Below are positions 1-6,765 of a DNA stretch of 64,000 nt, piece after piece. Below the pieces are notes generated by a model that searched no databases, was not told the DNA's origin, and saw nothing but the letters and a program-made list of their open reading frames with translations. The position numbers were made by a program, and so were the translations under genes. Within the stretch, counting starts at the first letter, position 1. Each line of letters opens with the position of its first letter. The stretch lies in assembly GCF_026768455.1 (NCBI RefSeq), contig NZ_JAPPVQ010000006.1, positions 62,001-126,000 of the forward strand, read 5' to 3'. Source of the stretch: Candidatus Nitrosotenuis cloacae. GTDB taxonomy: Archaea; Thermoproteota; Nitrososphaeria; Nitrososphaerales; Nitrosopumilaceae.

Positions 1-2
1 TA

Positions 3-155
3 GGAAGGAGCAGGGAGCATACGTCAAGGCTCATGAAGCGGCTTTTCGAGGAGGGTTTGGTGGAAAGGAATGAGAAGAGAAAGCCTTTCACCTACAAGAT
101 CACCGAGAAGGGACGATCTAGGATAGGAACCTTGGAGCAGTCCGTTACGGCCTAA
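3..155 (+). CDS. C-terminal fragment of a winged-helix (MarR/ArsR-like) regulator
   Basis: This reading frame enters from the left edge and ends at TAA, leaving about 50 codons. The visible part has a helix with SRLMKRLFEEGLVER followed by a short beta wing with KPFTYKITEKGRSRI, which is the usual recognition-helix-plus-wing end of a MarR/ArsR/PadR-type DNA-binding protein. The N-terminus is outside the window, so the subfamily cannot be named. It is truncated by the window edge, not by mutation. Confidence 0.7.
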   Translation, partial: GRSREHTSRLMKRLFEEGLVERNEKRKPFTYKITEKGRSRIGTLEQSVTA

Positions 156-176
156 GCTGTAGTCGTTTCCACGTAT

Positions 177-231
177 TACTGGTATGCCATAACGTCATTT
201 TGTCAAAGTCAGCATGTCATGGATACCAGTA
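177..231. repeat. Inverted repeat with 9-bp perfect arms
   Basis: TACTGGTAT at 177-185 is matched by ATACCAGTA at 223-231. The match continues inward to CCAT/ATGG with one bulged base. The loop is about 28 nt. It lies just after the stop of the winged-helix fragment and before the AbrB-type gene, so it could be a transcript 3' hairpin or an operator. The sequence does not decide between these. Confidence 0.5.
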
Positions 232-279
232 TTTTGTACGGTTTTACCCTAATTTCATTATAGATTATAAAATTATAAA

Positions 280-303
280 TTCTTAAATATCTTAGATTAA
301 GAA
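280..303. promoter_or_regulatory. AT-rich palindrome before the AbrB-type gene
   Basis: TTCTTAA (280-286) and TTAAGAA (297-303) form a perfect 7-bp inverted repeat separated by 10 bp. It ends 8 bp before the ATG of the AbrB-like gene and overlaps an AT-rich tract that would also carry the TATA box. The position fits a dimeric autoregulatory operator, which is typical for AbrB-family antitoxin-like regulators; this role is inferred. Confidence 0.4.
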
Positions 304-311
304 ATTAATTC

Positions 312-470
312 ATGCTTACCGAGAACGACGAGTTGGTAAAGATCACTTCAGTCGGCACCATATCCATACCAAAGCAGTTCCGCAAATATCTAGGTATCCA
401 GAAGGGCGACTATGTCAAAGTCAGCCTGCAGGGCGACTCTATCGTAGTAAAGAGAGCAACAATAAGCTAG
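312..470 (+). CDS. AbrB/SpoVT-type DNA-binding protein
   Basis: A 52-residue protein starting at ATG 312. The fold signature is a swapped-hairpin AbrB domain: VKITSVGTISIPKQFRKYLG followed by KGDYVKV and SIVVKRA. This is the pattern of the MazE/SpoVT/AbrB family of small dimeric DNA-binding proteins. Archaea use such proteins as transcription regulators or antitoxins, but no toxin gene is adjacent here. An AT-rich palindrome lies immediately upstream. The last four bases overlap the end of the convergent gene at 467-853. The length is that of a complete single-domain family member. Confidence 0.8.
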   Translation: MLTENDELVKITSVGTISIPKQFRKYLGIQKGDYVKVSLQGDSIVVKRATIS

Positions 471-853
471 TCGGCTTTCTGGGTGATCTTTGCGAGTTGG
501 TAGACCCATTCTCTGCCGTTGCGTAGGCGGTTGATCCTACCCTTGGTATTGAATCTGGAAAGGTATGTCGAGATTACACTAAGTTTCACCGGCTCGTTGT
601 ACTCGTCTTCGTATTTTTCCAATATCTCAGTAGATGTAAAGCGGCCCATCGGGAAGTATTTGTCCACTATATGCCATATCTTGGCCCCTACCGAGTCCAG
701 TTGTGGTGCCTCTCCTTGGTCTTCTATGTTCATCAGATCCATCAGTTCGAATATCTTTAGGACCTTATCTCTAGTGATATTCCCCTCGAGGTTAAAGTTG
801 TATTTGGCACCATCCGTATCCTCAAGGTCTATTCGAATCCGCTTTCTAGCCAT
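467..853 (-). CDS. Conserved small protein with HTH-like C-terminal half
   Basis: A 128-residue soluble protein with no signal peptide. Residues 1-45 look like a small beta-alpha domain (RKRIRIDLEDTDGAKYNF). Residues about 55-120 look like a winged helix (GAKIWHIVDKY, then STEILEKYEDEYNEPVKLSVISTYLSRF, then a wing NGREWVYQL). I infer DNA binding from that pattern only and do not recognise a named family. It is transcribed away from the putative origin at 870-1285 and converges on the AbrB-like gene with a 4-bp overlap. Confidence 0.7.
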   Translation of the reverse strand: MARKRIRIDLEDTDGAKYNFNLEGNITRDKVLKIFELMDLMNIEDQGEAPQLDSVGAKIWHIVDKYFPMGRFTSTEILEKYEDEYNEPVKLSVISTYLSRFNTKGRINRLRNGREWVYQLAKITQKAD

Positions 854-1011
854 CGTGATCGATCGTGATAACTAGTTAACAGTTGAACTGATCCTCTGAG
901 ATTTGTTAACCTCCAGGGTTGTTAACGTTGACTGCCTAGCCCACGCCTAGCCCATTTTCTCATGTTAACAGGCGTCATCCAGTATGTTGGCCCCAAAACC
1001 CCCTATTTCAT

Positions 1012-1035
1012 GCCTGGAGTGGAAATAAAGGGGTC
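1012..1035 (+). repeat. Origin recognition box (ORB) copy 1
   Basis: The core GGAGTGGAAATAAAGGGGTC is at 1016-1035 and is preceded by GCCT. The pattern of a dyad-like TGGAAA core followed by a run of G matches the known archaeal ORB, in which Orc1/Cdc6 contacts the core with its winged helix and the G-string with its AAA+ domain. An identical copy lies 62 bp downstream in the same orientation. Confidence 0.75.
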
Positions 1036-1073
1036 CGATTTGCCCTGTTAACATTGTTAATGACCAACTTAAC

Positions 1074-1097
1074 GCCTGGAGTGGAAATAAAGGGGTC
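1074..1097 (+). repeat. Origin recognition box (ORB) copy 2
   Basis: Identical over 24 bp to the copy at 1012-1035, in direct orientation, with its G-string pointing toward the AT-rich tract and the cdc6 gene. The spacing is 62 bp, about six helical turns, which would put both Cdc6 proteins on the same DNA face. Confidence 0.75.
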
Positions 1098-1165
1098 AAA
1101 ATGGCCCTTTTCGGGCTCTTCCTTAACACCACATTAACAAACTGTGAACCAACCCACACACCATC

Positions 1166-1175
1166 ATTTCCACTC
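1166..1175 (-). repeat. Inverted partial ORB core
   Basis: ATTTCCACTC is the reverse complement of the GAGTGGAAAT core of the two full ORBs. Read on the minus strand it is followed by a weaker G-rich stretch (GGTGTGTGGG) instead of the AAAGGGG string. It flanks the AT-rich tract on its left side. It is only a 10-bp match, so a chance occurrence cannot be excluded. Confidence 0.4.
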
Positions 1176-1289
1176 TTTTTCTTTTCAAAAATTTTTTTTA
1201 TGAAAAATAAATTAAAAATAATTAATTACAAACTAAACTCCAACTACCATCCTATACTAAACACTATACATCTAATATCAAATCAATGA

Positions 1290-2522
1290 TTGACTGGAAA
1301 AGAAGGTGTGTCCGTTTTGGTTGAGGATCCGGTGGATCGCCTACTGGACGCAGTGGAGAGCGGCAAATCGATCATAAAAAACAGGAACGTTTTACATTTT
1401 ACATACCTTCCAGATACCATCCTACATAGAACGGAAGAGCAGGAAAAGATAACCCAATCACTACTTCCCATCCTAAAACAATCAAGACCGTCAAATCTCT
1501 TGGTGTATGGCAAGCCAGGCACCGGCAAGACCTTGGTGGTAAAGAAAATACTCTTAAAAATACAACAAAGGGCCGAAAAGACCAAGTTTCCAATAAAACT
1601 GATCTACACAAACTCAAAGGAGGAGACGACCCTGTACGGCCTACTTGTCAGCATCGGCAGGCAGCTTGGCCTGTCGGAAAAGGAACTTCCACCATCCGGC
1701 CTTGCAATAAGCGAGGTGTTCAAGAGGCTGCTAAAATCAATCGAGGAAAACCAATTCAACATAGTATTTGTCATAGACGAGATAGACTACCTAGCTCAAC
1801 TTGTATCAAAGACTGGAAAGGACGTCCTATACCAACTTACGAGGGCAAACGAGAGACTCAAGAAGGGCTCACTCACACTTGTCGGCATATCAAACGACCT
1901 CACCTTCAAGGAGAGGCTTGACCCGCGCGTAATCAGCTCACTTAGTGAGGAGGAGGCGGTATTTACCAATTACAGTGTAAATCAGCTAAAGGAGATTCTC
2001 CAAGACAGAATCAAGATGGCGTTCCTAGACGACGTGGTGGACGACTCGGCCCTGAACCTGTGCGCGGCCATGGCCGGAAGGGAGCACGGCGACGCAAGGA
2101 GGGCAATAGATCTGCTCAGGGTCGCAGGCGAGATTGCCGAGCGGGAGCAGTCGGACAAGGTCCGAGAGGAGCACATCAGGACTGCGTCGCAGACGATGGA
2201 GGAGGACAAGGAGGTAACGGCGCTTAGATCGTACCCGCTGCACGAAAAACTACTCATAGTTGCCGTGATGAAGGCATCCGGCCTTTCCACGGGGGAGATC
2301 TATTCTGCGTACAAGTCGCTCTGCAAAACCATACGACAAAAAGAGCTGACGCAGAGGCGCGTCACCCAGATGCTAAGCGAGATCGAGATGTCGGGGATAA
2401 TATCGGGAAAAATAATCCACCAGGGAATTCACGGAAGGACCAAAAAGTTCGCACTCACAATATCGTCTGATACAGTAAAGGAGACCTTCAAGGACGAGGC
2501 CACCCTGGAAGATATTATCTAG
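1290..2522 (+). CDS. cdc6: Orc1/Cdc6 replication initiator
   Basis: A 410-residue origin-binding AAA+ ATPase that recognises ORB sites and loads the MCM helicase. Walker A is GKPGTGKT at residues 74-81 and Walker B is VIDEID at 161-166. Sensor 1 lies in LTLVGISND and sensor 2/lid in HGDARRAIDLLRVAGEIAE. The last roughly 110 residues form the winged-helix DNA-binding domain. The length is normal for archaeal Orc1/Cdc6. The start used is TTG 1290; no in-frame ATG lies near, and GTG 1308 is the next alternative. The origin-like region is directly upstream. The 3' end overlaps the convergent PolD small-subunit gene by 8 bp. Confidence 0.95.
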   Translation: MTGKEGVSVLVEDPVDRLLDAVESGKSIIKNRNVLHFTYLPDTILHRTEEQEKITQSLLPILKQSRPSNLLVYGKPGTGKTLVVKKILLKIQQRAEKTKFPIKLIYTNSKEETTLYGLLVSIGRQLGLSEKELPPSGLAISEVFKRLLKSIEENQFNIVFVIDEIDYLAQLVSKTGKDVLYQLTRANERLKKGSLTLVGISNDLTFKERLDPRVISSLSEEEAVFTNYSVNQLKEILQDRIKMAFLDDVVDDSALNLCAAMAGREHGDARRAIDLLRVAGEIAEREQSDKVREEHIRTASQTMEEDKEVTALRSYPLHEKLLIVAVMKASGLSTGEIYSAYKSLCKTIRQKELTQRRVTQMLSEIEMSGIISGKIIHQGIHGRTKKFALTISSDTVKETFKDEATLEDII

Positions 2523-3948
2523 TAAAATCCTTCGTGTAGACCTTGAAGGTCTTTAGGTTGACCAGAATCGCCATCGCCGGAGTCGGCGTGATTCCCACGC
2601 CGGACTGGAACGGCGTCTGAGCCTGCCAGGCGCCTGAGTTTATCAAAAGCGTGCCGCGGTACAGATCCAAATCCACCACGTGGACATGACCCGTATGGAA
2701 GATGTCAGGCACCTCGTCAATCACCATCAGGTCCTCAGTCTCCGGCGCAATCGGCGTCTGGGCCCCGTATATCGGACTTAGGTGCCTTGCCTTTAGGAGC
2801 GCCTGCATGACCTTTGCTGGCTTGTCATAGCTGAGGCCAGGCGTGGTCTTGACAATATCATCGACGCTCTGCCCGTGGAAGATGAGCACCTTGACTCCGT
2901 TTAATGATATCATGGCCGGATTGCCCACCATGAAAAAGTTCTTTCTACCCCACAAACTGGGACAGTACTTTGCAGGAATTGCCGGCTGTGGAAGCGCCCT
3001 TCTACCCGGATCGTGGTTTCCAGGGGAGATGAATACCTTGATGTGCTGTGGTATCTTGTCTATTGCCTCAAAGAACAGCTTTAGCTGGTCGGCCGTATTC
3101 AGCGCCACCAGTTCCTTGTCCTGATTCGGGTAGATGCCAATTCCGTCCACCACATCACCGCCGATTACGACAAACCGTATCTTTCTTGCAGTCGGATCCT
3201 GGCTTGAGAGCCACTCAACCATCTCGGTGAACTCTTTTTCCATGAAATACTTGCTTCCTATGTGCATGTCCGACAGGAACAGGGCGTACGTCTCGGTCTT
3301 GGAGCGGTTCGGGGCGTGCTCTGGGACGTCCGGCATTATGATGTCCTTTACGATAAAGCCGCCGTTCTTGCTGGCGACTATCTTTTCCATGACAAACTGG
3401 TCCATCAAAAGGGACGAGGCCACCTTCTGCAGGTCCTCGTCAATGACTATGGTCTCAATCACTCCCGTGTCGTCCTCAACTGATATCCTAGTCACGTTTC
3501 GGTCCGTCTTCCTCTCGGTGACAAGGCCGCAGATGTAGATCTCGTCCTTTGACTTTACGGAGAGCACGGCGGAGACCGACTTGAGCATCTTGGCCTCCGG
3601 CCTGTTGGAGATGATCCTCTTCATCTTGGAAAACCTGCTAGTAAAAAGCGCGTTAAAGCCGGCGACGCCCTCTGCGGAAGCAATCTTGGGCGTGGGATCA
3701 AAGAGGATCTCTGCGTGGTCGTCGAGCACCTCGTCCTCGTCTATTCCCAAAAAGATCTCAAGGTCCTTCTGCGATATGAGGTACAGGCGCTGCCTCTCCT
3801 TTTCCTTTACTACCTGCTTGATTATCCTCTCCAGTTCCTTTACCTCTATCTGCTCCAAGATTCTGAGCGCGTCCGGGTGCACCTGGAAGCCCTTGTTCAG
3901 TGCAAAGTCAAGCGCAGCTCCGACATCCTTAATCATAACAAGGAACAC
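2515..3948 (-). CDS. polB: DNA polymerase D small subunit (DP1)
   Basis: A 477-residue exonuclease/regulatory subunit of the archaeal replicative polymerase PolD. The N-terminal part is helical, followed by an OB-like segment (about 145-215). The C-terminal calcineurin-like phosphodiesterase domain carries the complete metal-site series SDMHIG, GGDVVD, PGNHD, FHGQ and GHVHV, so proofreading chemistry should be intact. It must partner with the large subunit DP2, which is not in this window. The start is ATG 3948; ATG at residue 5 (MIKDVG) is a plausible alternative. It converges on cdc6 with an 8-bp overlap, which places a second replisome component at the putative origin. Confidence 0.95.
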   Translation of the reverse strand: MFLVMIKDVGAALDFALNKGFQVHPDALRILEQIEVKELERIIKQVVKEKERQRLYLISQKDLEIFLGIDEDEVLDDHAEILFDPTPKIASAEGVAGFNALFTSRFSKMKRIISNRPEAKMLKSVSAVLSVKSKDEIYICGLVTERKTDRNVTRISVEDDTGVIETIVIDEDLQKVASSLLMDQFVMEKIVASKNGGFIVKDIIMPDVPEHAPNRSKTETYALFLSDMHIGSKYFMEKEFTEMVEWLSSQDPTARKIRFVVIGGDVVDGIGIYPNQDKELVALNTADQLKLFFEAIDKIPQHIKVFISPGNHDPGRRALPQPAIPAKYCPSLWGRKNFFMVGNPAMISLNGVKVLIFHGQSVDDIVKTTPGLSYDKPAKVMQALLKARHLSPIYGAQTPIAPETEDLMVIDEVPDIFHTGHVHVVDLDLYRGTLLINSGAWQAQTPFQSGVGITPTPAMAILVNLKTFKVYTKDFTR

Positions 3949-4013
3949 TCGGACAAGTTTTAATTAAATCTGCGCAAACCAAGACTCAAATAATCACATT
4001 CGGAAGCTTTGCT

Positions 4014-4565
4014 GTGTTAAAGAAGAGAATCATATTCTTTTTCATCTTTCTGGCAGTGTTTTCCGCAGCGTTTTCTCTGGGCGCCGAGATGGAGGTTCCA
4101 GAACAGGAGGCCAAGATATTCCTTGACGAGTTCAACAAGCTTCTCACCGCGCTGCAATCTGGAAACTTTGGGCTTGAGATATTTCTGCACAACGTAGAGA
4201 TCGCACTTCCTATGTTCATACCGGGGTTCGGCATGGCCTGGGGCGTCTTTTCCGCATTCTCTACTGGCTTTGCGTTTGCCGCTCTTTCCACCACCGCACC
4301 GCAACTGATGCAGATTCCACCTCTTACGATGATCTTTGCCACACCGTTTGGGCTGATGGAGATTGCCGCCTACTCCCTTGGCATGTCGCGCAGCTTCCTC
4401 ATAATGGTGGCAATACTCAAAAAGTCGCAGCTAAAGCAGCAGTGGAAGCCGACTGTGATCGAGGTGGCAATTGTGGTGGGGCTGCTTCTGGCAGGAGGAA
4501 TAATCGAGGCGTACATGATTGAGACGTTCGCAGGCCCGGATCCGTTCCCAAAGATAAATCAGTGA
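4014..4565 (+). CDS. SpoIIM/DUF95-like integral membrane protein
   Basis: A 183-residue membrane protein with a GTG start (TTG at 4017 also possible). An N-terminal hydrophobic segment (residues 5-24) is followed by a short extracytoplasmic helix region. Two to three further membrane segments follow, with NVEIALPMFIPGFGMAWGVFS, a pattern I associate with the SpoIIM family (small N-F-x-N-N type first motif, then a G-rich helix). In archaea the role of this family is not established. It precedes, on the same strand but 70 bp away, a secreted cupredoxin-like gene; co-transcription is uncertain. Confidence 0.65.
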   Translation: MLKKRIIFFFIFLAVFSAAFSLGAEMEVPEQEAKIFLDEFNKLLTALQSGNFGLEIFLHNVEIALPMFIPGFGMAWGVFSAFSTGFAFAALSTTAPQLMQIPPLTMIFATPFGLMEIAAYSLGMSRSFLIMVAILKKSQLKQQWKPTVIEVAIVVGLLLAGGIIEAYMIETFAGPDPFPKINQ

Positions 4566-4636
4566 GAAAAATTTACTGACATTGACAAAAACAATTCAAT
4601 AGCAATCTATAAACAAAATCACGGGGTCATCATGTT

Positions 4637-5509
4637 GTGAAAAAAGCATACATTGCAGCCTCGATTCTGGCAGGATTTCTAATTATAATGACCCAGCAGG
4701 ACGCAAGCGCGCAGCTTGCGGCAAACAAGGGATACTCACTTACAGGCACCGGTTTTGCCGTCTCGCAGGATTCCATTGCCGATTCCACAATGGAGCTCAT
4801 GTTTACCACCAACTCAAAGAAGGCAGTAGTGACTCCGCTTTCCACCGCATCGGTTGTAATTGACGGAAACGATATCACTCTCTCCAATTTCAAGGCAAGC
4901 GTTCTGTACAACGGCCAGATAATCCGGCTCACATCCACGGCGACAAACGCGGACGGCGACGAGCTGTCGCTCAAGCTCACAGGAAGACAGTTCGGCAAGA
5001 CAAGCTCCGAGTCGGCATACAGCATCACCGGGACCATCACGGACTCGTCAAACAAGGCAACAAGACTGGTCTATACAGCAAAGATCTCCGAGTTTTCCAA
5101 ACTCTCCACAACCGACCAGAAATCCGACGTTACCGTAAAGATCCTAAAGGGCGCAGCAAACCCAAGCGAGCAGACGTACAAGGAAGCATCAGGTTTTAGG
5201 TTCAACTTTTTCTCAGATGCCAGGCTGACCATACTGCCAGGCACCACGGTCACGTTTGTCAATGAGGACACAGCGTTCCACTCCCTGAAGACGGGCACCG
5301 TCCACCACAAGTCCCAGGACAAATCGTTTGTTGCAGACGGCAGGATCTCAACTGGCGACATAGAGCCGGGCAAGTCAAAGTCAGTCAAATTCGACCAGCG
5401 GGGGTTCTACCAGCTGTACGACGAGAACTACAACTGGATGAACATCACGATATTTGTCTCCGACAGCACAACGGATCAGAACATCAAGCCGGCCAAGAAA
5501 CTCAACTAG
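4637..5509 (+). CDS. Secreted protein with C-terminal cupredoxin-like domain lacking Cys ligand
   Basis: A 290-residue exported protein starting at GTG 4637, with a signal peptide ending near ASA-QLAAN (residue 25). Residues 35-155 form a beta-rich domain with no recognised family. Residues 175-275 resemble a blue-copper/plastocyanin fold (LTILPGTTVTFVNEDTAFHSL, then GFYQLYDENYNWMNITIFV). His215 and Met268 sit where two copper ligands would be. The usual C-x2-H-P segment is replaced by YDENYNW, so a type 1 copper centre looks incomplete. It may bind copper differently or not at all. It ends convergently on cbiE with a 4-bp overlap. Confidence 0.75.
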   Translation: MKKAYIAASILAGFLIIMTQQDASAQLAANKGYSLTGTGFAVSQDSIADSTMELMFTTNSKKAVVTPLSTASVVIDGNDITLSNFKASVLYNGQIIRLTSTATNADGDELSLKLTGRQFGKTSSESAYSITGTITDSSNKATRLVYTAKISEFSKLSTTDQKSDVTVKILKGAANPSEQTYKEASGFRFNFFSDARLTILPGTTVTFVNEDTAFHSLKTGTVHHKSQDKSFVADGRISTGDIEPGKSKSVKFDQRGFYQLYDENYNWMNITIFVSDSTTDQNIKPAKKLN

Positions 5510-6210
5510 TCGTCAAAATTGATGTATGACTCCAGCTTTGTCTGGTTGATCACCATCACTGACAGGTCGGAAAACTCCCTTCCCTCCAAGTCCTGCACGG
5601 TTCCCACAAACTCCGTCTCCTTGTCCGTGGTGAGGAACTCAAAGACGTGAACCTTCAGGCTCGCCGTGTCAAAGCCGTGGGCCTTGAGGTACTTGGCAAT
5701 CTCCGACTGCATAAAGTGTTTTTCCGGAATTCTCGGCCAAGGCCTTGGCACCAAGACGACGCTGTACCCGTCGATGAGTGCCTTTTGCAGCTCCAGCTTT
5801 TTCTCCTCAATCGAGGTAGTCACGTGCATCGTGATCACGCGCGACTTGTCAAGCGGTACCCTTGCCTTTGATGCGGCCACCTGGACTGCGCTGATTCCCG
5901 GAATCACCTGCACCTCACCGAATATCTCAATTAGCCTGTCTACCACCTCGGACTCTGAAAAATTAACATCCCCGGTGAATGGTACTACCAGCTTCTTGTC
6001 ACCAAGAGTCCTTGCCACCCTCTGGTACGCATCCTCCTGGTCCTTCATTGTTATCTCGTGTACCTCCTTTCCTGCGAGCAGCGATTCGATCGTCTTGAGC
6101 GTGTACTTGTACCCAATCACAATGTCGCATCCGAGCACCACGTCCTTTACAATCTCGGTCACATACTTGCTCGATCCAGGACCCACACCGACTGCGTATA
6201 CGTGTGCCAA
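5506..6210 (-). CDS. cbiE: Cobalt-precorrin-7 C5-methyltransferase (CbiE-type)
   Basis: A 234-residue SAM-dependent tetrapyrrole methylase of the cobalamin corrin-ring pathway. The N-terminal GVGPGSSKYVT loop and the FTGDVNFS segment are typical of the CbiE branch (GDPxxx in other members). PGISAVQVAASKARVPLD follows at about 124. The length matches stand-alone CbiE without a fused CbiT. It abuts the gene at 6211-6696 (stop and start adjacent), so the two are probably one transcript. Other pathway genes in the window are cbiH (33765-34541) and bluB (21917-22633), far away. The exact step, CbiE versus a paralogous methylase, is recognised from motif only. Confidence 0.85.
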   Translation of the reverse strand: MAHVYAVGVGPGSSKYVTEIVKDVVLGCDIVIGYKYTLKTIESLLAGKEVHEITMKDQEDAYQRVARTLGDKKLVVPFTGDVNFSESEVVDRLIEIFGEVQVIPGISAVQVAASKARVPLDKSRVITMHVTTSIEEKKLELQKALIDGYSVVLVPRPWPRIPEKHFMQSEIAKYLKAHGFDTASLKVHVFEFLTTDKETEFVGTVQDLEGREFSDLSVMVINQTKLESYINFDD

Positions 6211-6696
6211 CTAGTTTGCAGCCCTTTTACTTTGTATTATTTCTATTACGGGACTCCAGTCGACCTTTAGGAACTTGACTGGATCCCTCATGGGGTACGT
6301 CACCCAGTCCCTTGCAACTGAGAGCTGGAACTTGCGCTCCTTTTCCCCATCCCTCAACTTTAACTTCAGCACTGTGCCCCACGCCTTTTCCTCGGATTCC
6401 GCAGATATTACATCGTCAAGCAAAAACACATCATTTTTCTCGTTTTCCAGATCTCGCTTCAGGTCGGCCTCACCATACCCGTCGTGAGTCAGCAGCGTGC
6501 TCGGCGACTTCATCAGTGTGAGGATCTGCCTTTGTACTGCCGACTTCCACCACTGCATCTTTGCCTCGGTCTTTGATACGAACATGATGTGCTTGTCGGT
6601 CAGAAACAGCATGCACTCTTTGCTTTTTGCAAACAGCTTTTTCTCCTCGCGCCAGATGGAAAGAAGATGTACCTTTATCCTCTCATCCGAGTCCAT
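6211..6696 (-). CDS. Unrecognised conserved soluble protein upstream of cbiE
   Basis: A 161-residue cytosolic protein without signal or membrane segment. The region LFLTDKHIMFVSK (about residues 30-42) followed by WW and then LLDDVISAESEEKAWGTVLKLKLRDGEKERKFQLSVARDW resembles the beta-strand rhythm of a PH/GRAM-like domain, but I do not recognise a family. Its stop codon directly adjoins the start of cbiE, which implies co-expression. Whether it serves cobalamin synthesis or is simply co-transcribed is unknown. Confidence 0.7.
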   Translation of the reverse strand: MDSDERIKVHLLSIWREEKKLFAKSKECMLFLTDKHIMFVSKTEAKMQWWKSAVQRQILTLMKSPSTLLTHDGYGEADLKRDLENEKNDVFLLDDVISAESEEKAWGTVLKLKLRDGEKERKFQLSVARDWVTYPMRDPVKFLKVDWSPVIEIIQSKRAAN

Positions 6697-6765
6697 GTCT
6701 GCCTTTTGGGAGAACTTGTTAAAAACTAATACAATCCGTTACGTCGCACCCCAATTGGCTTTTAT

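Larger units (their letters stand above)
870..1285. other. Probable chromosomal replication origin (oriC)
   Basis: A roughly 430-bp gap between a divergent small gene and orc1/cdc6. It contains two identical 24-bp direct repeats (1012-1035 and 1074-1097) with an ORB-like core and G-string. An inverted copy of the ORB core lies at 1166-1175. Five GTTAAC words occur between 875 and 1052. A strongly AT-rich run at about 1180-1285 could serve as the duplex-unwinding element. Placement directly upstream of an Orc1/Cdc6 gene is the classical archaeal origin arrangement. Origin activity itself is inferred. Confidence 0.75.

Noticed and set aside
201-425. 13-bp direct repeat TGTCAAAGTCAGC at 201 and 413
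   Set aside because: One copy lies within the AbrB coding region. A 13-bp coincidence is expected many times in 64 kb, so no biological meaning is assigned.
4014-5509. Possible operon of SpoIIM-like and cupredoxin-like genes
   Set aside because: The 70-bp AT-rich gap before GTG 4637 can hold its own promoter, so co-transcription is not claimed.
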